Positions 44,377-52,201 of a DNA stretch of 64,000 bases are shown here, piece after piece. The notes under the pieces were generated by a model. It was not told the DNA's origin and did no database searches. It saw only the letters and a list, made by a program, of their open reading frames with translations. Origin of the DNA: Paenibacillus radicis (ex Xue et al. 2023) (GTDB lineage: Bacteria > Bacillota > Bacilli > Paenibacillales > NBRC-103111); the NCBI RefSeq assembly GCF_024722015.1, contig NZ_JANQBD010000001.1:558001-622000 (forward strand). Direction: 5' to 3'. Within the stretch, counting starts at the first letter, position 1, and every line of letters begins with the position of its first letter. Both the position numbers and the translations under genes were made by a program.

Positions 44377-45495
44377 CTATTGTTTTTTGCCTGTCATTTC
44401 AGTAAACTTCTTCACAACGTCAGCCTTCATTTGGGAAGCCTTATCCCGATCATATTTCACAAGCTTAACATCCTCGATTTTGATCATACCTTCTGGAGGA
44501 GCAACATCTTTTCTAACGGAATAGCGGTTTGATAATTTCGTATTCATCTCTCCAACCGGTTTGGTTAACAGCCAGTCAATGAACTTCTTGGCATTTTCAG
44601 TGTTAGCTCCACCTTTGACAATACCTGCTCCACCAATTTCAAAGGCGGTTTGGTCTGGAACGATAACTTGGATCGGATAGCCCTGTTTAGCGGATTTAAC
44701 GATATCATGTGCCCAAGACATTCCAGCCACAAACTCTCCTGTAGCCGTAAGGTTAATGCCGTCTCCAGCAGCAGGGGTGTAATGATGAACGTTGTCATTG
44801 AGCTTTTTCAAGTAATCCCAGCCTTTTTCCTCGCCCAATCTGAACAACTGATCCGCTACAAATATGTATCCACCGCCAGCCGTTGCCGGATTGGATGTTA
44901 TGAACAAGCCCTTATAAGCCGGATCTAGCAGATCATCCCATGTTTTTGGCTCTTTGATGCCTTTCGGTTCAAGCTCTTTTTTGAATCTGTCCTTATTCAG
45001 CACGATGCCAAGCACACCCATGTACCAGCCTTGCCAGAAGCCTTTAGGATCATTAAACTGGGCATCCAGCTCTTTGGCGTTCGGTGAAGAATATTTCTCA
45101 AGTAAGCCTTGGGATGCGAGGGGTTCATAAAATTCAACAGAACCGCCAACAAATACATCTGCTTTGGGAGAAGCTTTCTCAGCCTGAATTCGTGTGCTTG
45201 CCTCTCCGGCTCCGCTCAAACGCAAATATTCGATTTCAATTCCGGTGTCTTCTTTAAACTTTTTTTGAATTTGCACAATATCATCTTCATTCAGGGCTGC
45301 GTACACGGTCAGCTTTTTGGATGCTGCGGGAGTATCCTTTGGGGTTTCTTTAGGAGCTTCCTTAGTATCCGCTGCTTTCGGCGCAGAAGCTGGTGTCTGA
45401 CTTGCACCATTTGTTCCATTCGTTCCACATCCGGTCAGCATTACAGTAGTGAGAAGCGTAAAGGCAGTTAATGACCCCATCCATTTTTTAAACAC
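44377..45495 (-). CDS. ABC transporter solute-binding lipoprotein (FbpA/AfuA/PhnS-like)
   Basis: The 372-residue lipoprotein starts at GTG after AAGGAGG, has the lipobox MLTGC and a linker rich in Ala, Pro and Lys. The mature part opens LTVYAALNEDDIVQIQKKF, and WQGWYMGVLGIVLNKDRF is also typical of this binding-protein cluster. The iron-binding tyrosine pair of FbpA is not evident, which favours a phosphorylated ligand. It follows the LacI gene by 64 nt and leads the transport operon. Confidence 0.9.
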   Translation of the reverse strand: MFKKWMGSLTAFTLLTTVMLTGCGTNGTNGASQTPASAPKAADTKEAPKETPKDTPAASKKLTVYAALNEDDIVQIQKKFKEDTGIEIEYLRLSGAGEASTRIQAEKASPKADVFVGGSVEFYEPLASQGLLEKYSSPNAKELDAQFNDPKGFWQGWYMGVLGIVLNKDRFKKELEPKGIKEPKTWDDLLDPAYKGLFITSNPATAGGGYIFVADQLFRLGEEKGWDYLKKLNDNVHHYTPAAGDGINLTATGEFVAGMSWAHDIVKSAKQGYPIQVIVPDQTAFEIGGAGIVKGGANTENAKKFIDWLLTKPVGEMNTKLSNRYSVRKDVAPPEGMIKIEDVKLVKYDRDKASQMKADVVKKFTEMTGKKQ

Positions 45496-45559
45496 GTTCG
45501 TTCCTCCTTGTTTTTTTGCCCAAAGGGCCTTTTAGTTGAAAGATGCCGCATAGCTTAAT

Positions 45560-46582
45560 TCATATGGATAATGTTGTCTGCAGCGCCTTGCAGGATTGCC
45601 TTACGATCAGTCTGGCTTTGATCAATTCGGACTCCGGCGTCATTTCTTTATCAGAGATCATTTGCAGCAGCAGATCGGCCGCTTTGGTCCCCATCTCCGC
45701 ACGAGGCTGCTCCATTGTCGTTAATTGGATCCAGTGCAGCTCCGCGTATTCCAAGTTATCGAAGCCGATAACAGATATCTGATCCGGAACCACAATCTTC
45801 TGCTGAGCCAGCCATTCGAGAGCCCCGATGCCAAGCAAGTCATTCCCTGCGAATACAGCGGTTACGTTCGGATTTCTCTCATACAACTTGCTCATGGCCC
45901 TCCGGCCGCAGTCTATATTTCTTCCTCCGCTCATAACGATGTTGCTGTCATCAGAAAGAAGGCCGTGCTTCCACATGGTATCCCTGTAGCCAAGCAATCT
46001 TTGAATCCCGGTAAAAGAGCTCTCCGGCATCCCGATAAAACCAATTTGCCTGTGACCCAGCTCGATTAAATATTTGACCGCCTCAGTTGCCGCCTCATAA
46101 TGATCAACATCAACATAGGGAGCCGATATTCCCGGGGGCGTTCTTCTCCGTAAAAATACGACCGGCATATCCAGACCTGAAATCAGCTCCTTGAATGTGT
46201 CGTCCAGAAAATCGGGAGTAATGATAAGCCCATCAAACTGTCGTTCAATAGCGTTGGAAAGAAACTGCTTCTCCTTTACAGGGTCGCGGTTCGTATTCCC
46301 GTAAACAACTTGATACCCCTGCTTGGAAAAGGTCTCCTCCACAGCATTGGCCAGGCCGGCAAAAAACGGATCCGATATTTCCGGTATCATTAAACCGATC
46401 GTATACGTCTTTTTGTTGATCAAACCTCTCGCAATCGCATTAGGCCGATAATTTAAAGCTCGGATCGCCTCCATCACCTGCAGTTTTGTTTCTTCGCGAA
46501 CATCGGGATGATTATTCATCGCCCTTGAAACTGTAGATACGGATACTCCTAAATGCTTAGCCACGTCTTTAATATTTGCCAC
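45560..46582 (-). CDS. LacI-family transcriptional regulator
   Basis: The 340-residue protein has the LacI helix-turn-helix (IKDVAKHLGVSVSTVSRAMN, about 4-23), the hinge region and a sugar-binding core. The usual N-terminus MANIKDVA begins at GTG 46582; the ATG two codons upstream is very close to AGAGGTG. It probably controls itself and the downstream importer operon through the two palindromes in its promoter region. Confidence 0.93.
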   Translation of the reverse strand: MANIKDVAKHLGVSVSTVSRAMNNHPDVREETKLQVMEAIRALNYRPNAIARGLINKKTYTIGLMIPEISDPFFAGLANAVEETFSKQGYQVVYGNTNRDPVKEKQFLSNAIERQFDGLIITPDFLDDTFKELISGLDMPVVFLRRRTPPGISAPYVDVDHYEAATEAVKYLIELGHRQIGFIGMPESSFTGIQRLLGYRDTMWKHGLLSDDSNIVMSGGRNIDCGRRAMSKLYERNPNVTAVFAGNDLLGIGALEWLAQQKIVVPDQISVIGFDNLEYAELHWIQLTTMEQPRAEMGTKAADLLLQMISDKEMTPESELIKARLIVRQSCKALQTTLSI

Positions 46583-46599
46583 ATGCACACCTCTTCACA

Positions 46600-46617
46600 A
46601 ACGTTTCCGGAAACGTT
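46600..46617. promoter_or_regulatory. LacI operator O1
   Basis: AACGTTTCCGGAAACGTT is a perfect 18-bp palindrome 17 nt upstream of the LacI start. Confidence 0.75.
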
Positions 46618-46759
46618 CCCTATGTTACAATACGATGTTTCAAGTTTCAATTGGTTTTGCCCATATTTACATAATCTCAAGAAATCAGCCGTTTTATCGC
46701 TAAAATCTTAATAATAACTTTAAAATTTACCCCTTATTTGACTCAAAAACGCATTTCAA

Positions 46760-46789
46760 ATATCAAACGTTACCGGAAACGTTTGATAT
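46760..46789. promoter_or_regulatory. LacI operator O2, extended palindrome
   Basis: The arms ATATCAAACGTT and AACGTTTGATAT flank a central ACCGGA, forming a 30-bp palindrome with a single mismatched pair. It contains the same core as O1 about 170 bp away, which would allow looping. The rest of the 422-bp gap 46583-47004 shows no gene. Confidence 0.75.
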
Positions 46790-47004
46790 TCATCTCATAT
46801 GTAAAATCCAATTATTTACAAAAGGGCTTGCTCGAAAGTCATTTGCGGATTTTTAAGTCCTCATTAAGGACCCTACCTCCAACTATTTTTCAATCTTTTT
46901 TCTCTTAAAAAAAATGTCGAAACTATAAACCTTTTATCGAGTCTATTCGTCAAATTTGGTATAATAAATACTACAGATGAATGTTTGAAAGAAGGTTCCT
47001 TAGG

Positions 47005-47874
47005 ATGGCAACGCGAATATTGACAGAAAAAAAACAACAGTGGATCATCGGTGTTACTTTTTGCGGCATGGTTAGTATGGCAATTACCAATCTTATAGTT
47101 ACAGGAAGCGTCCTGCCACTGCCTGGCAATCAACCCTTGAATAGCCCACCGGAAGTACAAGCAGAGCTCAAGTCTTCACCAGCACCCGAACAAACTGCTT
47201 CGCCAGAAATTCATTCATCTCCTCTTTCGGCTCAGCCGAAGCCTGTCTCGGAAGTCAAGCCAGCTCGGACAAATACGCCGGCCTCAGCCGCCAAACGGGT
47301 GGCGCTTACTTTTGATGATGGACCGGATAACATTTATACCCCCAAGATTTTGGATATTCTTAAGAAAAATGATATTAAAGCCACCTTCTTTGTAGTGGGA
47401 AATCAAGTCAGTCTGCACCCGGATGTTCTTAAAAGAATCAACGAAGAAGGACATACCATCGGTAATCATACATGGGATCATGCGAATTTAACCAAGCTCT
47501 CAGCCAAAAAGATTAATCAGGAAATTAAAGATACGGACGATATTATTGAAAAAACGATTGGTGTAATGCCGACCTTAATTCGTGCCCCTTATGGCGCTGC
47601 CACCGTCACGTTGAAGAAGGAGCTCGAGCAATCCGGACGCCCTCTAATCGATTGGAACATCGATCCGCGCGATTGGGCGGGTACTTCTTCATCCGGCATT
47701 CTAGATAATATTAAACTGCATACAAAGCCTGGCCATATTATTCTGCTGCATAGCTTTGGCGGCAAGAATGGAAACCTGGACAACACAGTTGAAGCTCTTC
47801 CCAACATCATTGCCTTTTTAAAGGCTGAAGGCTATCAGTTGGTCACTGTACCGGAGCTAAAAGGCCCACGCTGA
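47005..47874 (+). CDS. Polysaccharide deacetylase (NodB domain)
   Basis: The 289-residue protein has an N-terminal membrane anchor (about 12-40), a Pro/Ser-rich linker to about residue 95, and a NodB domain with LTFDDGPD (D104, D105), GNHTWDHANL metal-binding His residues, RAPYGA, and IDWNIDPRDW. It is likely to deacetylate peptidoglycan or another cell-surface glycan outside the membrane. ATG 47005 follows AGAAGG; the ATG eight codons upstream has no site. A tandem ECF sigma gene follows by 155 nt. Confidence 0.92.
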   Translation: MATRILTEKKQQWIIGVTFCGMVSMAITNLIVTGSVLPLPGNQPLNSPPEVQAELKSSPAPEQTASPEIHSSPLSAQPKPVSEVKPARTNTPASAAKRVALTFDDGPDNIYTPKILDILKKNDIKATFFVVGNQVSLHPDVLKRINEEGHTIGNHTWDHANLTKLSAKKINQEIKDTDDIIEKTIGVMPTLIRAPYGAATVTLKKELEQSGRPLIDWNIDPRDWAGTSSSGILDNIKLHTKPGHIILLHSFGGKNGNLDNTVEALPNIIAFLKAEGYQLVTVPELKGPR

Positions 47875-48029
47875 AAATTTGTTATATATTCCCATAAAAT
47901 TCACCTTATTCCTTTTCAAGTAACGCACAAAAAGGTAAGCTAGGTATAGAAGAGTGCAGGTCGAGACGCCTCATTATGGAAATTGAACTTTTAATGAGAG
48001 CCGATCGTCAAATAATTGAGGTGGCAGTG

Positions 48030-48590
48030 TTGGAATCCAAGGTGAATTTTGATTACTTGAAATATTTGTCAAAAAGCTCCGACAAGAAAGCTATCTTGGA
48101 AGAGCTAATGACAGCTTATGGTAAGGATGTGTGGAATTACGCCTTCAGTATTACCCGCAAATGGGATCAGGCGGACGATATAACACAGGAAGTTTTTATT
48201 AAGGTGTACCGCAATTTATATACATTTCGTAATGAATCGTCTGTGAAAACATGGATTTTGACCATTACTCGCAATATGACTTTGGACTATCGCCGCTCCG
48301 CCTTCTACCGTAAGGTAAGCTTGATGAGCTTTATAGCGCCTTCAGGTGTGCAACCCTCGACCGAACAAGCCGTTATTGAAAAACTGGCGGTAAACGACCT
48401 ATGGAAGCTGGTGCTGCAGCTGCCTGTCAAATACCGGGAGATCCTGCTGCTGTACGCGCATTACCAGCTTTCAATGAAAGAGATCGCACAAATATTAGGC
48501 GTCACTGAGGGAACCGTAAAATCGAGATTATTCCATGCCCGCAAAAAAATTTCGAAATTAAAGGAGAATCAAAGCAATGGATCCGACTAA
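48030..48590 (+). CDS. ECF-type RNA polymerase sigma factor
   Basis: The 186-residue protein has region 2 (DVWNYAFSITRKWDQADDIT, about 35-54, then QEVFIKVYRNLY) and region 4 (YQLSMKEIAQILGVTEGTVK, about 150-169). I prefer TTG 48030, which follows GAGGTGG by 5 nt, over ATG 47976, which has no site. It overlaps the next gene by 14 nt, the usual arrangement with an anti-sigma factor. Confidence 0.9.
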   Translation: MESKVNFDYLKYLSKSSDKKAILEELMTAYGKDVWNYAFSITRKWDQADDITQEVFIKVYRNLYTFRNESSVKTWILTITRNMTLDYRRSAFYRKVSLMSFIAPSGVQPSTEQAVIEKLAVNDLWKLVLQLPVKYREILLLYAHYQLSMKEIAQILGVTEGTVKSRLFHARKKISKLKENQSNGSD

Positions 48591-49857
48591 CGACGAGTTG
48601 CTAAAAGGCTTGGCCGATGGACCGCTTAGCCAACATGGGTTCTCCGATAAATTGAAGAAACGTATTGGAGCCAATGTGGAAAAACAAGTCGATAAACAAA
48701 AGAAATGGATGCCTTGGATCAGTGGCATTTGTACCTCTCTTGCGTTGGCAGCCTTGTTCTTCACAGTCGATTGGCATGAACCATTCAACCAAGATTCAGC
48801 CGGAATACCAGGCGATAAAATCACTTTACGCGAAACGCCGGCATCAACATTGCGTTCAACGGATATTAATGCATTCCGGGTTCATTCCGCGATGCTGATA
48901 GGCTTGCGCAAGGATCATCCTCCGGCAGGCGACAGCCCTGAATACAGCACTTACCGGACTTTGCTGCTAGCCGAGGAGCAAGGGAAGCTGAGCAAAGTCG
49001 CCGAGGGCGAAGGAATATTGATGCCCTATAAAACAGACTTTACGAAGATCACCACTCAGAGCCAGGTAAGCTCTAATGAGGAGTATCGAATGCTCAAGGC
49101 TTCCTTGTCAGCAGATGGAAGCGGCTCTCCTGCGTTGGCATTGAAACCATCCAAGCCCTTGAAAGTTTCGGAAAAGCTGCTCTTTGCAGGCAACCGGTAC
49201 TTGTCCATTTCACAAACCGTTAACCAAAAGGAGCAAGGCAAAGAGGTACAGTCTGAATACGTATGGGTTAAGGAACTGCCGGATTTAGCCCAGGCTAAAC
49301 CTCAAAATGCGCTGGCTCCTGTACGAGACCCGCATGTTTCCTTGAGCAAGCTGTACGCTGACACCGCACAACCAGCCTGGAAGGCAGATAATAGCCTAGA
49401 TGCACAATTATCCGGCTCCAATGCCTCCAAATCACGCCAACTGTTTCCAGATGGAGAAAGCTGGGCAATTGTTCGGAATCAGGGGGAATGGGTACCCAAG
49501 ATAGCGGCTTACAGCAGTCCTGCTGAACAGGACGTGAACCAATATGAGCTTCGGGAAGTGCGGCTAAAACTGCCCACCTCGGTAGTTTCTTATGACCGGC
49601 TAACTGTAGGCTGGAAGGATATTCTGCAAGTGCGCCCGGACGCCAGAGACGCCTTTACTTCGCCTAATGATGAAATGGTAGGTGTCGTGACAGATCGGGA
49701 TATCGTTGTCTATCCAATGGAAGGCCAGTTGATTCCCATGCCGCTATTGTCTGTAGGCTTAACCCCTGACGAGTCCGTTGTTATGGTCCAATGGGCTGTT
49801 GACGAGCCGTTTATAGAGACGTGGAAGAAAAAAAGCAGAATGCTGCTTGGTAAGTAA
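48577..49857 (+). CDS. Probable anti-sigma factor with one membrane segment
   Basis: The 426-residue protein has a short cytoplasmic N-terminus, one membrane segment (WMPWISGICTSLALAALFFT, about 44-63) and a large extracytoplasmic part without a family I can name. The overlap with the sigma gene and the topology point to a membrane anti-sigma factor sensing the cell surface. It has a clear AAGGAG site. A bidirectional terminator follows. Confidence 0.8.
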   Translation: MDPTNDELLKGLADGPLSQHGFSDKLKKRIGANVEKQVDKQKKWMPWISGICTSLALAALFFTVDWHEPFNQDSAGIPGDKITLRETPASTLRSTDINAFRVHSAMLIGLRKDHPPAGDSPEYSTYRTLLLAEEQGKLSKVAEGEGILMPYKTDFTKITTQSQVSSNEEYRMLKASLSADGSGSPALALKPSKPLKVSEKLLFAGNRYLSISQTVNQKEQGKEVQSEYVWVKELPDLAQAKPQNALAPVRDPHVSLSKLYADTAQPAWKADNSLDAQLSGSNASKSRQLFPDGESWAIVRNQGEWVPKIAAYSSPAEQDVNQYELREVRLKLPTSVVSYDRLTVGWKDILQVRPDARDAFTSPNDEMVGVVTDRDIVVYPMEGQLIPMPLLSVGLTPDESVVMVQWAVDEPFIETWKKKSRMLLGK

Positions 49858-49881
49858 AAGTAACGGATCAAGTATTTATTG

Positions 49882-49927
49882 AAAAAACCTTCAATCCCGC
49901 TTCGATAGCCGGATTGAAGGTTTTTTT
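49882..49927. terminator. Bidirectional intrinsic terminator
   Basis: AACCTTCAATCC pairs with GGATTGAAGGTT, with A-runs on one side and T-runs on the other. It lies between the anti-sigma and the convergent efflux gene. Confidence 0.88.
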
Positions 49928-49957
49928 AACGTTACATGCCTGCTCCTTCCTGCTGCT

Positions 49958-51334
49958 TTAGCGCTCTATTGAAACACTTGGATTTTTTGTTCGGAACTGC
50001 ACGCGGTAGAACAACAGAATCCCCACATGCATAGCGGCAAGAACAAGATAAATATTGCTGAACACGTAACCCCCCGGATCGACATTTAACGGATTCCAAC
50101 TAACGGATGAACCATGCGCCGCTACAATCCCGTAAACACCGGCAGCTATTCCTTGGGATATAAAACTGATCATCGAAAACAGCCCCATGCCTACTCCAAC
50201 TTGATCTTTGGGCAATGATTTTGAAATAAAATTGGACATCGCAATCTGCAGGAAAGATTGGCCTACATTACCGAATATTAAAAAGAATGAAATCCAAAGC
50301 GGAGAAATTCCTGTGAAGATGGACAACAAGGCAAAGCAACTAATTAAAGAACCGGAAGCAACAGAGATCAGATAGGAGTTTCCTTTCAAATCCGCCAATT
50401 TGCCGCCTTTGCGTCCCAGAATGGCAGAGGCTATCGCTGCAGGAACCATGGCGAAGCCGATCCAATTGGAGCCTAATCGGTACACTTCCGAGAACAGGAT
50501 CGGAGTTAACAAATATAAGGAAATACCTATGCCCGCTATTAGAAATGCAAGCGCCAGCCCGCTGGCATACTTTTTATTTCGAAACAATTGGGGCTCGATA
50601 AAAGCATCTTTAGTGGTACAAATTCGTACAATGAAGAGGATTAAAGAGACTAATCCGAAAACCAAATACGACCAGGTTAGATTCGTGACCCCAAGCAGAA
50701 GCAGCGTAATGGATGCAGCGAGTAAGCTTCCTCCGAGCCAATCGAAGGTCCGAGGGGCTTCTTTCGGTTCATGCTCCAAATATTTACGAAAAAGTGGCAG
50801 CAACAGCAATATTAACAAAGAGGGTAAAAATAGCCAACGCCAGTTCGCAAAGCTCACTACGATCGCTGAAATGACAGGTGCGAGAGCGCTTCCGAGCGCA
50901 ATCCCAACGGCAGACATGCTTAATGCGGAGCCTCTCTTCTCAGGCGAAAAATACTGCACAGGGATTATTAGTGCAATCGCCGGTATAGCTGCGGCCCCCG
51001 CAGATTGCAGGCATCTTCCGAGAAGCGCTAACCAGAAGGTTTGGGAAACAAGCCCTATTAGAGAACCAGCCGCGAACAACGTAAGACCGAAGGTCAATAG
51101 GCTCTTAAGCTGAAATCTGTCCGCAAGCTTCCCGTAAGTCACAGTGCCAAACGCATAGATAAGCGTATAGGCGGATGACAGCCAGCTCACCTGAGCAAGG
51201 GTCAGATGAAACTCCTCACCGATTTGCGGAAGCACAATGTTAAACATAAGGGAGCTCATGGATGACATCATAACGGTAAACATCATTAAGCGCATTAGAA
51301 TCGGACCTTTGTGCTGTTTTGAATCAGATTTCAT
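49958..51334 (-). CDS. MFS efflux transporter, 14-segment (DHA2/TetA(L)-like) type
   Basis: The 458-residue protein has about 14 membrane segments. Motif A lies near the N-terminus (YGKLADRFQLK), and an early LPQIGEEFHLTLAQVSWLSS segment is typical of drug/proton antiporters in this group. The start at ATG 51334 follows AAGGAG; the longer frame includes the operator. The TetR gene lies 66 nt upstream, with a perfect palindrome between them. It probably exports a toxic compound sensed by the TetR protein; the substrate is unknown. Confidence 0.9.
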   Translation of the reverse strand: MKSDSKQHKGPILMRLMMFTVMMSSMSSLMFNIVLPQIGEEFHLTLAQVSWLSSAYTLIYAFGTVTYGKLADRFQLKSLLTFGLTLFAAGSLIGLVSQTFWLALLGRCLQSAGAAAIPAIALIIPVQYFSPEKRGSALSMSAVGIALGSALAPVISAIVVSFANWRWLFLPSLLILLLLPLFRKYLEHEPKEAPRTFDWLGGSLLAASITLLLLGVTNLTWSYLVFGLVSLILFIVRICTTKDAFIEPQLFRNKKYASGLALAFLIAGIGISLYLLTPILFSEVYRLGSNWIGFAMVPAAIASAILGRKGGKLADLKGNSYLISVASGSLISCFALLSIFTGISPLWISFFLIFGNVGQSFLQIAMSNFISKSLPKDQVGVGMGLFSMISFISQGIAAGVYGIVAAHGSSVSWNPLNVDPGGYVFSNIYLVLAAMHVGILLFYRVQFRTKNPSVSIER

Positions 51335-51361
51335 AACTAATAACTCCTTTTTGATGGATTT

Positions 51362-51385
51362 GTATGCAAGCACATGCTTGCATAC
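51362..51385. promoter_or_regulatory. TetR operator candidate
   Basis: GTATGCAAGCA and TGCTTGCATAC form perfect 11-bp arms around CA, located between the TetR stop and the efflux start. A partly similar sequence (AATGCAAGTACTTACTTACA, 52005-52024) precedes the TetR gene. Confidence 0.7.
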
Positions 51386-51400
51386 TGTTTTATAAAAAAG

Positions 51401-51988
51401 CTAGGGGGTTAAAGCCCTAGCGAATAGCCGCACGCTTTCCTCGATAAATTCGTCCAGCGAGTCATCTGAGACAGCCTCTTTTGCATTCAGGTTACTAATG
51501 AACGCGCCATAATTCATCCACATGAAAGACAGTGCATTCAGCTCAGGATTCGAAGTCACAACCTTACCTTGTTCAGACATGGTCGTCAAATATTTCGTTA
51601 AAAGGCTTTTCAAATATTTCGGATTGCGCGAGGCCTCCTGAAGAACCTCATCAGGGAGATTGCTGCTCCCCTTGAGAGCGATTGATATTAACTTCTTGTT
51701 CCGGCTCATAATCTTATGATACGTTCGGCTAAGCATAAGAAGATCCGAATGCAGCTCTCCTTGCAGGGCTTCATTAAAAAGCTTTCCCATCTCTTGACCA
51801 TAATGATAACGATTAAATGCGGCCTGAAGCAGCTTCTCTTTCGTTCCGAAATGGCGAAATAACGTGACTTCGTTCACTCCGGCAGCAAGGGCAATTTCCT
51901 TAGTGGTTGTGCCATCATACCCCTTATCCGCCATAAGATCGATTGCTGCCAACAAAAGCTTATCACTAGTACTTTGATTGCTGTTCAT
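51401..51988 (-). CDS. TetR-family transcriptional repressor
   Basis: The 195-residue protein has a typical TetR helix-turn-helix (TTKEIALAAGVNEVTLFRHF, about 27-46) and a helical ligand domain. It has an AAGGG site before ATG 51988. It probably represses itself and the downstream efflux gene. Confidence 0.92.
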   Translation of the reverse strand: MNSNQSTSDKLLLAAIDLMADKGYDGTTTKEIALAAGVNEVTLFRHFGTKEKLLQAAFNRYHYGQEMGKLFNEALQGELHSDLLMLSRTYHKIMSRNKKLISIALKGSSNLPDEVLQEASRNPKYLKSLLTKYLTTMSEQGKVVTSNPELNALSFMWMNYGAFISNLNAKEAVSDDSLDEFIEESVRLFARALTP

Positions 51989-52004
51989 TTATCTACCCTT
52001 CTTC

Positions 52005-52026
52005 AATGCAAGTACTTACTTACATT
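52005..52026. promoter_or_regulatory. Possible second TetR half-site cluster
   Basis: The imperfect repeat AATGCAAGTACTTACTTACA resembles the operator at 51362 in its TGCAAG core, and it lies 16 nt upstream of the TetR start. Confidence 0.35.
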
Positions 52027-52103
52027 CATATATTAATCGAGTATGATTAAAATGTAAAGAACAGGAAACCTAAATTTCGAAAATATTTTTTGAAATTATA
52101 AAA

Positions 52104-52123
52104 GCCCGCGTGTTTACGCGGAC
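52104..52123 (-). terminator. Terminator of the MutS2-like gene
   Basis: On the minus strand GTCCGCGT pairs with ACGCGGGC around AAAC and is followed by TTTTATAATTT, 79 nt after the stop codon. Confidence 0.75.
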
Positions 52124-52201
52124 TTCATTCATTCGGACCCATATTTCATTGACCCATACTCTGATTGGGGAACAGCTAACCCTTTTTCATCTCAGCAACT
52201 A

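Noticed and set aside
44377..45495. Ferric iron importer
   Set aside because: The permease and ATPase types would fit, but the iron-binding tyrosine pair is not evident and the operon carries HAD and MBL hydrolases and a LacI repressor, which fit an organophosphate.
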